Shown in pieces: positions 32,340 to 39,708 of a stretch of DNA of 64,000 nt. Position numbers and translations under genes: made by a program. Numbering within the stretch: the first letter of the stretch is position 1; every line of letters starts with the position of its first letter. The notes below the pieces were generated by a model. The model saw nothing but the letters and a program-made list of their open reading frames with translations. It was not told the DNA's origin and made no database searches. Where the stretch lies: positions 248,001-312,000 of the forward strand of contig DASQFI010000062.1 in NCBI GenBank assembly GCA_035633215.1, given 5' to 3'. The stretch comes from DASQFI01 sp035633215. GTDB lineage: Bacteria; Acidobacteriota; Vicinamibacteria; Vicinamibacterales; SCN-69-37.

Positions 32340-32361
32340 GGCCGGACCTGAAGGTCCGGCC
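32340..32361 (+). repeat. REP-like palindrome after the acylase gene
   Basis: GGCCGGACCT and AGGTCCGGCC flank a 2-nt loop just behind the acylase stop codon. Similar short palindromes (pattern GGCNGGNCC with TTCAG or CTGAA centre) occur at 34525-34576 and in decayed form near 39572 and 59940. May stabilise transcript ends. Confidence 0.7.
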
Positions 32362-32409
32362 CTCCACCTGTCGGCTTCGGGCACGCTCGGCTTTCGGCAC
32401 GTTCAGCGT

Positions 32410-32775
32410 TCAGCTTTTGGCCGGCTGCTGGTACAGCCCGACGACGTTCCCCGCCGGGTCGGCGAACCGCGCCGTGATCTCGGGCGCATCAGCCCAATCG
32501 GCTGGACGATCCTGCCGCCGTGGCTGACGACCGCGGCACAGGTCGCCTCGACGCTGTCCACCATGATGTAGACGACGAAGCCGGGCGTCGCGGGCGGCCG
32601 GCCGAGCACCCACGTGCCACTCACCTCGCCGACAGCATCGTCGAATGCCGTGCTTCCATCACCGCGCGCGGATCTGCCAGCCGAACACCTTGTGATAGAA
32701 ATCAGCCGACTGCGCGACGTCGGTCGCCGGGATTTCGATGTAGCAGATCTTGCCGTTGCCAAGTGTCGGTGGCAT
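32410..32775 (-). pseudogene. VOC-family protein with two compensating frameshifts
   Basis: From ATG 32775 the frame encodes a typical VOC start (KICYIEIPATDV, DFYHKVFGWQIR) and stops after 38 codons. The next frame carries GDGSTAFDDAVGEVSGTWVL and FVVYIMVDSVEATCAAVV up to QPIG, then the first frame resumes with ADAPEITARFADPAGNVVGLYQQ to the stop at 32410. The first shift is near 32665, probably two missing bases; the second is at a GGG run near 32480, probably one missing base. The whole would be a normal 120-residue VOC protein. It is either a decaying gene or sequencing/assembly error; the second site is a homopolymer. Confidence 0.75.
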
Positions 32776-32796
32776 GTGAATTCTTATACTCTCGTT

Positions 32797-32922
32797 GACC
32801 TCGGGCCGTTCTCATTTCCTCGTAGAGCAAAACCGGGAAGGACCGCGAGACATTCGGTGCCTTCCAGCAACCAGCCCGCTACAAGAGCCGCTACAAGAGA
32901 ATGAGAACGGCCCTCGGAGATC
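32797..32922 (+). repeat. Family B-like inverted repeat, copy with long loop
   Basis: GACCTCGGGCCGTTCTCATT (32797-32816) pairs imperfectly with GAATGAGAACGGCCCTCGGA (32899-32918) around an 83-nt loop. The right arm supplies the GGAG (32916-32919) that serves as ribosome site for the gene starting at 32927. Confidence 0.75.
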
Positions 32923-32926
32923 AGCC

Positions 32927-33229
32927 ATGGACCAGGCCGTCCTGTACGTCGTCTTCGTCGTCCTGCTGGCGGTGGTCATCTTCCGGCGTTTCCTCCGCGC
33001 CTCGCGCCAGGGCGACGCCTCCGATCTGGTGAAGCGACAACTGCGGACGGAGGCCAAGGTCGACCTGCTTCTCAAGCACGCCGGCATCACATTCGATCCG
33101 CACGCGAACGTGCCGCCAGGCGTGCTCGAGGCGCTTCGGGCCGGACAGAAGATCGAGGCGATTCGCCAATATCGCCAGGCGACGGGCGCCGATCTGAAAA
33201 CGGCAAAGGAGTTCGTGGAGAGTCTCTGA
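32927..33229 (+). CDS. Small membrane protein with ribosomal L7/L12 C-terminal-like domain
   Basis: A 100-residue protein: a membrane segment at about 5-22 (LYVVFVVLLAVVIFRRF), a basic helix with a coiled-coil tendency (DLVKRQLRTEAKVDLLL) and a C-terminal domain EALRAGQKIEAIRQYRQATGADLKTAKEFVES. The last part resembles the helix-strand-helix L7/L12 C-terminal fold (its VxxxTGxxLKEAKxxV pattern), known in non-ribosomal small membrane proteins of uncertain role. GGAG is 7 nt upstream of the ATG and is contributed by the repeat hairpin. A scaffold or protein-interaction role is a guess. Confidence 0.75.
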   Translation: MDQAVLYVVFVVLLAVVIFRRFLRASRQGDASDLVKRQLRTEAKVDLLLKHAGITFDPHANVPPGVLEALRAGQKIEAIRQYRQATGADLKTAKEFVESL

Positions 33230-33269
33230 GGTCGAGATACCTGTGGGGCGAGGTGGAAAGGATGATCAC

Positions 33270-33665
33270 ATGACGAACCGCGCGCGGGGAACATTCGAGG
33301 TCACGATGGCGCCGCAAGCCGATGACCAGGCCGCGACGGCTGGCCTTGGCCGGATGACGATCGACAAGACTTTTCAAGGTGATCTCGCCGGCACGAGCAA
33401 GGGCCAGATGCTCGCCGCGATGACGCCGGTGCAGGGCTCGGCCGGCTACGTGGCAATCGAGCGCGTCGAAGGCACGCTCCACGGCCGGAAAGGCGCATTT
33501 CTGCTGCAGCACTCCGGAACCATGACGCGCGGGACGCCGGCGCTCACGGTCACCGTCGTTCCCGATTCCGGCACGGACCAGCTGGCCGGTCTCTCAGGAA
33601 AGATGGCGATCATCATCGAAGACAAGAAGCATTCGTACGAGTTTGACTACAGCTTGGGCGACTAA
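33270..33665 (+). CDS. DUF3224 domain-containing protein
   Basis: A 131-residue protein typical of DUF3224: start ARGTFEVTMAPQ, then DKTFQGDLAGTSKGQMLAA, VEGTLHGRKGAFLLQHSGTM and the C-terminal LAGLSGKMAIIIEDKKHSYEFDY. The family forms a small calycin-like beta barrel and is widespread in soil bacteria; no activity is established. GGAAAGG lies before the ATG. The GIY-YIG cassette begins 7 nt after its stop codon. Confidence 0.9.
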   Translation: MTNRARGTFEVTMAPQADDQAATAGLGRMTIDKTFQGDLAGTSKGQMLAAMTPVQGSAGYVAIERVEGTLHGRKGAFLLQHSGTMTRGTPALTVTVVPDSGTDQLAGLSGKMAIIIEDKKHSYEFDYSLGD

Positions 33666-33672
33666 AGACCGA

Positions 33673-33999
33673 ACCTAGTGCCGTTCCAACTTGTTCCGCC
33701 AAGAGGAGGAGGCTCTTGACGTTCACCTACGTGCTGCAAGGCGACGCCGACGGCGAGTGGTACACAGGTTCGCCCGGCGATCTGCGCGCGAGGCTCCGGT
33801 TGCACGCCGAAGGCCGCGTGCGCTCGACGGCCAGCCGGCAGCCCTGCCGCCTCATTTACTACGAAGCGTGTATTGGTCGTGCGGATGCTTTTCGACGAGA
33901 ACGATTCCTAAAGACGGGCAAGGGCAAGCGCTTTCTGCGAAACCGGCTGGCCGAGTACCTGACAGGCCTTCGGGACAACAAGTTGGAACGGCACTAGGT
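33673..33999 (+). mobile_element. GIY-YIG cassette bounded by perfect 23-bp inverted repeats
   Basis: The 23 bp at 33673-33695 (from ACCTAGTGCC to CTTGTT) and at 33977-33999 (from AACAAG to GGCACTAGGT) are exact inverted copies, 281 bp apart. The only gene inside is a GIY-YIG nuclease whose last codons and TAG stop lie within the right repeat. No target duplication is evident. The compact design, one nuclease between terminal inverted repeats, resembles a minimal mobile element. Confidence 0.65.
33716..33997 (+). CDS. GIY-YIG nuclease
   Basis: A 93-residue single-domain nuclease. A TTG at 33716 is the start, supported by AGGAGGA at 33704-33710. The GIY-YIG signature is degenerate: TYVLQ for GIY and WYTGSP for YIG, followed by the catalytic-type R in DLRARLRLHAEG, then LIYYEA, a second R/E stretch AFRRERFLKTGKGKRFL, and NRL near the end with the usual N. 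Small stand-alone GIY-YIG proteins are common in bacteria and of unclear role, from repair to mobility. The gene lies wholly within 23-bp inverted repeats, and its tail DNKLERH is encoded by the right repeat. Confidence 0.85.
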   Translation: MTFTYVLQGDADGEWYTGSPGDLRARLRLHAEGRVRSTASRQPCRLIYYEACIGRADAFRRERFLKTGKGKRFLRNRLAEYLTGLRDNKLERH

Positions 34000-34003
34000 C
34001 GAG

Positions 34004-34501
34004 ATGAGTGTTTCGAAGATTCGAAAGCCCGTCTTCAAGCTCGACCTCGAGGACTTCATTCTGTCTCCGGTATGGGAGTTCGCGCTGGACGAGGAAGGTG
34101 AGCCTGATCAGGACGAGACGACCGTCCGGCCATATTCGCGCCCCGGCGCCCCGCCGGTGGACGGCATGTTTGTCGTCCGAGCGCGCTTTCAGCTAGCGGA
34201 TGGCACGACGATGTCGGGCTACCTCACGCCGCCGGTGCAGGGTGACGATGGGCTTGGAACGCTGCAACCCATCATCCTGACGCCGGACGGTCAAGTCGCC
34301 TTCTGGCACGGCATGCGCGCTCCGACGCCAGACGAGATCGGAGAAAGCTATCGACGACTCGGCAAGTCGTCGCCGGATCAGGTCTTCCCGATCCGGTTCG
34401 AGTCGGAGGTCGAGATCGTTGGCGGCCCCGTCCGCGGCGAGCTTCCAGGCTTCCTGGTGCTCGAAGGCACTCACCCGCACGAGATACGTGTCTTGCGCTG
34501 A
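34004..34501 (+). CDS. Hypothetical protein
   Basis: A 165-residue acidic soluble protein, start ATG 34004 with GTCGAG upstream, just 4 nt after the GIY-YIG cassette. It begins with SKIRKPVFKLDLEDFILSPVWEFALDEEG and continues with alternating strand-like stretches (VRARFQLADGTTMSGYLTPP, LQPIILTPDGQVAFWHG, VFPIRFESEVEIVGG). The pattern resembles small proteins found beside genes for unrelated functions in soil bacteria; I do not recognise a domain. No signal peptide or membrane segment is present. Confidence 0.75.
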   Translation: MSVSKIRKPVFKLDLEDFILSPVWEFALDEEGEPDQDETTVRPYSRPGAPPVDGMFVVRARFQLADGTTMSGYLTPPVQGDDGLGTLQPIILTPDGQVAFWHGMRAPTPDEIGESYRRLGKSSPDQVFPIRFESEVEIVGGPVRGELPGFLVLEGTHPHEIRVLR

Positions 34502-34524
34502 AGGACGGGAGCACGTTGCGAGAT

Positions 34525-34576
34525 GTAGGCCGGCCCTTCAGGGCCGGCGTGCAGGCGGGGCTGAAGCCCCGCCCTA
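34525..34576 (+). repeat. Double REP-like palindrome
   Basis: GCCGGCCCTTCAGGGCCGGC (from 34529) and GGCGGGGCTGAAGCCCCGCC (34554-34573) are two adjacent hairpins, bracketed by GTAGG and CCTAC, between convergent genes. This is the same type as 32340-32361. Likely affects transcript ends. Confidence 0.8.
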
Positions 34577-34587
34577 CACGTAATTTG

Positions 34588-35124
34588 TCACCTGCGCGAT
34601 TCCTGCTGAGTCGCTCCCGCCCGCCGATCCTCGAGCTCGGCCAGGAAGGCTGACCGCGTGGCCGCGTCAGCGAAGGCGCGAGTGCGGACCACAATCAGTC
34701 CTTCATACCGAAAACAGATCTGGACGTCGGCAGCGGAGTCATCGACGGCGGTGACATCACGCCAAGGGTACAGCACTTCGGTGCTGTTCTGCGCGACCCA
34801 GAGTCCCCGGTCTCGGGGTTCGATCTCCACGGCCGCCGCGGGTTGCCCGCCGAGCCACTCGCGATACAGTCGGTTGGCGCTGCGCTTGAATGTGAGCTGA
34901 CGATAGCGCGGGTAGAAGAACGCGCCGAAGATCCCTCCGATCGCGGCAACGACGAGCTTCTGGACTACCGGCGACGGGGTCGCCAGAGACAGAATCGCGG
35001 CGGTCAGCAGGGCGCCGATGACGGGATCGCGGCGCCAGAATGGGAGCGCCGCATGCTGGAGCTGCCACGACCGGATGGCGACGTCCATGAACTCGTCGAA
35101 CGTCGCCTCAAAACGGACTCGCAC
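34588..35124 (-). CDS. YcxB-like membrane protein
   Basis: A 178-residue protein beginning at GTG 35124. It has a short N-terminal strand region (VRFEATFDEFMDVAIRSW), two membrane segments at about 35-70 (ALLTAAILSL; LVVAAIGGIFGAFFYP), and a cytosolic PH-like domain with VEIEPRDRGLWVAQNSTEVLYPWRDV and FRYEGLIVVRTRAF. This layout is that of the YcxB-like family, whose role is unknown. It converges on 34004-34501 and is separated from it by the REP-like palindromes. Family call is from overall pattern. Confidence 0.75.
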   Translation of the reverse strand: MRVRFEATFDEFMDVAIRSWQLQHAALPFWRRDPVIGALLTAAILSLATPSPVVQKLVVAAIGGIFGAFFYPRYRQLTFKRSANRLYREWLGGQPAAAVEIEPRDRGLWVAQNSTEVLYPWRDVTAVDDSAADVQICFRYEGLIVVRTRAFADAATRSAFLAELEDRRAGATQQESRR

Positions 35125-35183
35125 GGCGAGATCCTATTCGGTCCGCTTGACCTTCGCTCGGACTCTCTGAAGAATGAAACCGC

Positions 35184-35395
<212 letters not shown>

Positions 35396-35399
<4 letters not shown>

Positions 35400-35845
35400 C
35401 GTCAACGTTCAAACGACGACTCGGTGGCACGCTCGTTGTGACGGCCGTGGCGGCAGTGTCGTATGCCGCCGGCGTCGCCCAGAGCAAGCCCGTCAACATG
35501 CCGCTCGCCAGCATGAAGTGGGTGCCGGCCGCGCCCGGCTCGCCGCTCCAGGTCGCCATCCTTTGGGGCGATCGCGCGAAGGGCAATGACTACGGGATGC
35601 TGTTGAAAATACCCGCGGGCTTAGAAGCCGGCATGCACGCGCACACCGCGGACTATCACGCCGTGAACGTGCAAGGTACCTGGGTGCACACGAACAGCGG
35701 CGATCCCAAAGCCTACGAACTGCCCCCGGGCTCCTACGCTCTGCAGCCCGGCAAGGCGATGCACAACGACCTGTGCAAGGGGACGACCGACTGCATCGTC
35801 TTCGTCCACCAGCACGCACCGGGGGACTTCATCCCGGGGAAATGA
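35396..35845 (+). CDS. Secreted cupin-fold protein (DUF4437-like)
   Basis: A 149-residue protein with an N-terminal signal segment (about 8-28, VVTAVAAVSYAAGVAQ). The mature part is a cupin barrel: LQVAILWGDRAKGNDYGMLLKIPAGLEAGMHAHTADYHAVNVQGTW, with histidines H80, H82 and H87 suited to metal binding, and the second motif PPGSYALQPGKAMHNDLC. This fits the DUF4437 group of cupins. A strong AGGAGGAAAA precedes the ATG, which overlaps the small basic gene. Enzymatic activity is unknown. Confidence 0.85.
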
Positions 35846-35858
35846 CGCCGACGACACG

Positions 35859-36223
35859 ATGCTGAACATCCACCGGCAGCTTCGGGACCGGCTGGCGAAG
35901 TACCCGGACGTCGGCCTTGCGGAAGGACCGGATTGGATCAAGGTGCTTCCACTGAATCCAGCTGGATTCGAAATAGGCGTCTGGGCGGGCCCCGGCGCGT
36001 TCACTGTGGCGTTCGAGGGCTGGTCTTCGGACTCCAACTTGTGGCGACCGGCGCTTCCATCTTATTTGCCGGCCAGGTGTTGGGACTTCTTCCAGGAGAT
36101 CAGCCGCTGCCCGGAGCCGACCTGGACGATCGCATCTTCCAGGTTGCAATCGCCGTGGTGCTGGCCACGATCGCGGTGCTGATTGCGCGCCGTCGGCCCC
36201 CAACCGTCACCGTGCGGTCATAA
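35859..36223 (+). pseudogene. Two fused gene remnants in different frames
   Basis: From ATG 35859 the first frame encodes a soluble start (HRQLRDRLAKYPDVGLAEG, GFEIGVWAGPGAFTVAFEGW) that I recall from a widespread family of about 120-residue uncharacterised proteins. After about residue 55 this frame loses coding character. From about 36020 another frame (+2), ending at 36223, reads as the C-terminal part of a membrane protein (GASILFAGQVLGLLPG; FQVAIAVVLATIAVLIARRR). A deletion joining two genes is the simplest explanation; a frameshifted single gene is less likely. Confidence 0.5.
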
Positions 36224-36253
36224 TGTCCCTGCTTGCGCTCCCCGGGAGGCCAC

Positions 36254-36670
36254 ATGTCCGCTGAGAACAGAGTCCTGATCAAAAGATGGTTCGAAGAAGT
36301 CTGGAACAAGGGTCGCGCGTCGGCGATCGACGACATGGTCACCAGCCAGACGATGGTCCATGGCCTCGGACCGGCCGCGCAGGACGTGAGCGCCTTCAAA
36401 CAGTTTCATGCGGCGTACCGCAACGCATTTCCCGACGTGAGGATCCAGGTCGACGATGTGATCACCGAGGGGGAGAAAGTGGCGGTCCGGTGGAGCGGAA
36501 CCGGCACGCATCGTGGCGATGGGCTCGGGTTCCCCGCAACGGGTAAAGCCGTGCGCTTCTCGGGGATGACGATCGTTCGCGTGGACAATGGCAAGCTGGT
36601 CGAAGGCTGGAATGAGTTCGATCAGCTGGGCATGCTGCTGCAGCTCGGGGTCGTCAACCTGCCGGCATAA
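36254..36670 (+). CDS. SnoaL-like (NTF2-fold) ester cyclase-type protein
   Basis: A 138-residue cone-shaped NTF2-fold protein. ATG 36254 follows GGGAGG with a short spacer. The family pattern is clear: N-terminal helix ENRVLIKRWFEEVWNKG, DDMVTSQTMVHG, then FKQFHAAYRNAFPDVRIQVDDVITEGEKVAVRWSGTGTH and the end VRFSGMTIVRVDNGKLVEGWNEFD. Such proteins include polyketide cyclases, dehydratases and many stand-alone environmental proteins. There is no polyketide pathway nearby, so the substrate is unknown. Confidence 0.88.
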   Translation: MSAENRVLIKRWFEEVWNKGRASAIDDMVTSQTMVHGLGPAAQDVSAFKQFHAAYRNAFPDVRIQVDDVITEGEKVAVRWSGTGTHRGDGLGFPATGKAVRFSGMTIVRVDNGKLVEGWNEFDQLGMLLQLGVVNLPA

Positions 36671-36690
36671 GAGCTCATGTCCGGTAGCGT

Positions 36691-36808
36691 GTCGGTACGT
36701 CAGGTACGTCAGGTACGTCGGGTCCTAGGAGCGAACTGACGCTGGCCATCTTTTGCTTGAGTTAAAGAGGATGACATGTCTCAGGTTCCAGGGACCTGAC
36801 GTACCGAC
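36691..36808 (+). repeat. Family D inverted repeat (GTCGGTACGTCAGGT), copy 1
   Basis: GTCGGTACGTCAGGT (36691-36705) and ACCTGACGTACCGAC (36794-36808) are exact complements. The left arm has an internal triplication of ACGTCAGGT and continues with GAACTGACGCTGGCCATC, a stretch also in copies at 50907 and 54937. The right arm lies inside the 3' end of the YdeI-like gene and supplies its last codons and stop. Confidence 0.8.
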
Positions 36809-37398
36809 GCTGATCTTGACAGTTGGTTGCTTTTCGCGAGTCCGATCCGTCGTCCAGCCGCTGAGTCGGCGATGAGCGTCGCGAGCCGTCTGAGCCGGGT
36901 CTCCTCGCGCTTCGCGCTGATCACCCACCACGTCGTCGTCCGCTGATACCAGGGCGCGTGACCGCTGAAGAAACGCCAGGCGTCGGGATTCTCCTTGAAC
37001 CGCCGGGCGTAGGCCGCCGGGAGCTTCACCTCCTTCCGCTGTTCGAAGCTGTAGATGGCTGTCTTCTTTTTCGTTCGCTCCTTGAACGCCCGCGCGCCGG
37101 CGGGCCGCATGCGTCCGAGCCTGGTCAATACGCCGACGCGGCGGACGTTAATCGCGCTCCAGATGCTGTCCGATCGCCGCGGCGTGAACCGGATCATGTA
37201 GCTCTCGGCGCCGAGACTCTTCCGCAGGCCGTCGATCCAGCCGAAGCAGAGCGCTTCGTCCACCGGCTCGGGCCACGTGAGACTCGGCTTGCCGGTCGCG
37301 CGCTTGCGGAAACCGACCCAGAGCTCGTCAGCGGATCCGTGATGGCGCTCGAGCCAGTCACACCACTCGGCCGGCGTCGGAAAGAACTTCGGTTTCAT
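36781..37398 (-). CDS. YdeI/OmpD-associated family protein
   Basis: A 205-residue soluble protein. Typical elements: MKPKFFPTPAEWCDWLERHH, LWVGFRKRATGKPSLTWPE, VDEALCFGWIDGLRK, FTPRRSDSIWSAINVRRV and the C-terminal lysine-rich DUF1905-like region FKENPDAWRFFSGHAPWYQR with VISAKREETRLRRLATLI. The family is widespread; one member is linked to resistance to polymyxin, but no enzymatic role is settled. Its last residues (about 12, SVRQVPGT) are encoded by the family D repeat and are probably not original. Confidence 0.88.
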   Translation of the reverse strand: MKPKFFPTPAEWCDWLERHHGSADELWVGFRKRATGKPSLTWPEPVDEALCFGWIDGLRKSLGAESYMIRFTPRRSDSIWSAINVRRVGVLTRLGRMRPAGARAFKERTKKKTAIYSFEQRKEVKLPAAYARRFKENPDAWRFFSGHAPWYQRTTTWWVISAKREETRLRRLATLIADSAAGRRIGLAKSNQLSRSASVRQVPGT

Positions 37399-37456
37399 GC
37401 GGTGCCGCTTGACTTGCCACCCAACCTGCCACAGCGTACGGGAAGGAGTCGCTTCA

Positions 37457-38044
37457 ATGCCTTCGAAATCAGTTTACGTGCTCTTTGTCGACGGCTTTGC
37501 CGACTGGGAGCCCGCGCACGCGCTCGCCGAGCTCCGACGGCACGGAGGATACCGCGTCGAAACCGTCGGCCTCTCGCCGGCAACCGTCGAATCCATGGGC
37601 GGCATGCGTGTCGTGCCGTCGACGACCCTCGACGCCGTCAACCCCGACGACGTCGCGGTGTTTATTCTGCCTGGCGGCGATCGCTGGGCGCAGCAGCCGA
37701 TCGAGCCTGCGCTCGAGGCCAAGCTTCGTGAGCTCGACGACCGGCAGGTGCCGATCGCGGCGATCTGCGGCGCGACGCTCGTGGTCGCGCAGCTCGGTCT
37801 CATCAAGGGCCGCCAGCACACGAGCAACGGCCTCGCGTACCTCCAGTCGCACGTGCCCGGGTATTCGGAGGCTGGCCGCTATGTCGACGCGCCGGCGGTG
37901 CGGGATCGCGGTCTGATCACGGCCAGCGGACTGGCGGACGTCGAATTCGCCCGCGAGCTGTTCGAAGAATTGGGGGTGCTCACCGCGGCCGAACGCGCCG
38001 AGTGGGCGGAAATTTTCAGAAGCGCGCGCATGCCCGCGGCCTGA
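37457..38044 (+). CDS. DJ-1/PfpI-family protein
   Basis: A 195-residue class I glutamine-amidotransferase-like protein. GGAAGGAG precedes ATG 37457. The nucleophile elbow AAICGATLV places the reactive cysteine at C104, and E18 in DWEPA fits the conserved acidic partner. Members act as chaperones, glyoxalase III, amidases or oxidative-stress proteins. The helix after the elbow has the family-typical GxxxGRxHTSN pattern (GLIKGRQHTSNGL). It is closest to the type-1 glutamine amidotransferase-like members often found alone in soil bacteria; the specific activity is unknown. Confidence 0.88.
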   Translation: MPSKSVYVLFVDGFADWEPAHALAELRRHGGYRVETVGLSPATVESMGGMRVVPSTTLDAVNPDDVAVFILPGGDRWAQQPIEPALEAKLRELDDRQVPIAAICGATLVVAQLGLIKGRQHTSNGLAYLQSHVPGYSEAGRYVDAPAVRDRGLITASGLADVEFARELFEELGVLTAAERAEWAEIFRSARMPAA

Positions 38045-38048
38045 TTAC

Positions 38049-38176
38049 AGGGCAAAGAGCAGAGGGCAAAGGGCAGAGGTGAGGTTTGAAAGTGGAAGGG
38101 AAAAACTTCAGACCTTCTCCCTTTTCCCTCTCCTTTGCCCTCTGCCCTCTGCCCTCTGCCCTTTGCCCTTTGCCCT
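38049..38176 (+). repeat. AGGGCAAAGGGCAGA / CCCTTTGCCCTCTGC quasi-palindrome
   Basis: A 7-bp unit (GGGCAAA or GGGCAGA) is repeated about five times at 38049-38079, then a purine-rich stretch, then a pyrimidine-rich stretch, then about seven units of CCCTTTG or CCCTCTG (38130-38176). Arms are imperfect complements of about 40-60 nt. The same unit with the same layout recurs at 44222-44367 and, shorter, at 19077. Confidence 0.85.
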
Positions 38177-38279
38177 ATGATCACTGCGCCGAAGACGAGA
38201 CCCGGTGCCATCGGCACGAACTGCGCCGGGTCATCCGACGTCAAGCGTAAACACCAGATCGGCGGAGGTGAACGAGGTC

Positions 38280-38717
38280 ATGGCGGCGCTCGCGGCCAAT
38301 ACCAGCCAACGTGTCGTCGGCGGGCTCATCGACATGGCCCCGCTGTTCGTCGTCACCGTGGTCATCGGGGTGTTCGCCGGTCCGTACGACGTGAGTATGC
38401 CGGCGGCGCGGCTGATTGCGGGCCTCGGGCTGCTGCTCAAGGACGTCGCCGGCGCGAGCCCCGGCAAATGGCTGGTCGGCGTCCGCGTCGCCGATCGCGA
38501 TGGCGGTCCGGCAGGCCTCGGGCGGAGAGTCGTGAGAAACGTCACGCTGGCCGGCGCGCCGCTGCTCATGGGCGTGCCGTACGTGGGCGGCCTCGGCGTG
38601 GTGATTTTCGCGAGCGAGATGGCGCTCGTGCTGGCCGGCCGGGAGCGCCTCGGCGATCGGCTGGCGGGCACGACCGTCGTGCGCCGCGCGGTGCTGCCGG
38701 AGATCTCGGCCGCATAG
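38280..38717 (+). CDS. RDD-family membrane protein
   Basis: A 145-residue protein with three hydrophobic segments (about 15-38, 43-60 and 98-118). The family's R and D residues appear in SQRVVGGLIDMAPLF, and the loop KDVAGASPGKWLVGVRVADRDG plus the C-terminal RERLGDRLAGTTVV are characteristic of RDD proteins. The role of the family is poorly known; some members are linked to ion transport or stress. ATG 38280 is 11 nt after GGAGG, and an in-frame GTG at 38271 is an alternative. Confidence 0.85.
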   Translation: MAALAANTSQRVVGGLIDMAPLFVVTVVIGVFAGPYDVSMPAARLIAGLGLLLKDVAGASPGKWLVGVRVADRDGGPAGLGRRVVRNVTLAGAPLLMGVPYVGGLGVVIFASEMALVLAGRERLGDRLAGTTVVRRAVLPEISAA

Positions 38718-38765
38718 GCGCGCGCGGCCTCTATTGCGAGGGGCCCGGTCTGTCGGGCGCTGTCG

Positions 38766-39038
38766 ATGATCCGACGTCTCATCATCTTCGTCGTCGTTCT
38801 GCTCCTGACCGTACCGCTCGCCATTCTCACGACCATCCTGGCCATGCCATTCTTCGCCTGGGTCGAAGCGAGGTTCGGCATCGAGGCGGTCGGACACTCC
38901 GGTCCGGCCGAGTGGTGCTATGTGAGCGTGTACGTCACGATGCTGGCCGCGTTCACCCTGGGCTCGCAGCGATTCGTGTCGCGGTTCGAGGCCCAGTCGA
39001 AAACCGGGTCCTCGCAAGCCCCCAAGAGCCGCGCATGA
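38766..39038 (+). CDS. Small two-segment membrane protein
   Basis: A 90-residue protein with membrane segments at about 4-30 (LIIFVVVLLLTVPLAILTTI) and 50-66 (CYVSVYVTMLAAFTLG), then a short polar tail. No recognised family. Its stop overlaps the start of the acetyltransferase gene (ATGA), so the two are co-translated. Probably in one transcript with the RDD gene, 48 nt upstream. Confidence 0.65.
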   Translation: MIRRLIIFVVVLLLTVPLAILTTILAMPFFAWVEARFGIEAVGHSGPAEWCYVSVYVTMLAAFTLGSQRFVSRFEAQSKTGSSQAPKSRA

Positions 39039-39571
39039 AGGCACCGGATCGAATCGAGACGGCCCGGCTCCTGCTTCGGAAGCCGCGGCCCGCGGATGCC
39101 GGCGCGATCTTCACCCGCTACGCCGGCGATTTCGAGGTCACGAAATACGTCGGATGGCCGGCGCATCGATCCGTGGACGATGCGCGCGCCTTCCTCGCGT
39201 TCAGCGACGAGGAATGGGCGCGGTGGCCAGCCGGACCGTACCTCGTCGAGTCACGCGCCGACGGCGCGCTGCTCGGCGGCACCGGCCTCGGCTACGAAAC
39301 GCCATTCCGCGCGTCAACCGGCTACATCTTCGCGAAGGACGCGTGGGGTCATGGCTACGCGACAGAGGCGCTTCAGGCGATGGCGGTTCTCGCGCGCAAT
39401 CTGAGCCTGCGCCGCCTGTACGCGATCTGCCACGTGGATCATCGCGCGTCGGCGCACGTGCTGGAGAAGTGCGGATTCACGTGCGAGGGTACCCTTCGTC
39501 AGCATGGTGCCTTCCCGAATCTGGGGGCGGGCGAAGTCTGCGACGTGTTGTGTTATGCGATTGTCATGTAG
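39035..39571 (+). CDS. GNAT-family N-acetyltransferase (RimJ/RimL-like)
   Basis: A 178-residue acetyltransferase of the RimJ/RimL group. Begins with the typical RIETARLLLRKPRPADAGAI, contains GGTGLGYETP, the acetyl-CoA-binding region YIFAKDAWGHGYATEALQAM (a GHGYATEA variant of the Q/RxxGxG/A loop) and the NxxSxxVLEKCGF-like end (DHRASAHVLEKCGFTCEGTLR). Substrate could be a ribosomal-protein N-terminus, an amino acid or an antibiotic; sequence does not decide. It overlaps the previous small gene by 4 nt. Confidence 0.92.
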   Translation: MKAPDRIETARLLLRKPRPADAGAIFTRYAGDFEVTKYVGWPAHRSVDDARAFLAFSDEEWARWPAGPYLVESRADGALLGGTGLGYETPFRASTGYIFAKDAWGHGYATEALQAMAVLARNLSLRRLYAICHVDHRASAHVLEKCGFTCEGTLRQHGAFPNLGAGEVCDVLCYAIVM

Positions 39572-39587
39572 GGCGGGGCTTCCCGTC

Positions 39588-39690
39588 ATGGGGTCAGGTC
39601 TTGGATTGTCAGATTTGTGTTGACCAAACAATTATGTTTTGCAGTTTTTGGATTGTCGCGCAAATCTCACAATCCAAGACCTGACCCCAT
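39588..39690 (+). repeat. Family C inverted repeat, copy 2
   Basis: ATGGGGTCAGGTCTTGGATT (from 39588) and its complement ending at 39690 form a 22-bp perfect stem, then one mismatch and 7 more pairs (AGATTTG/CAAATCT), around an AT-rich loop of about 42 nt. It ends 18 nt before the next ATG. The loop base composition is unlike the flanking genes. A decayed GTAGGGCGGGGCTTC REP fragment lies just upstream (39570). Confidence 0.88.
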
Positions 39691-39708
39691 GAAACCCTGT
39701 CGATTGGC

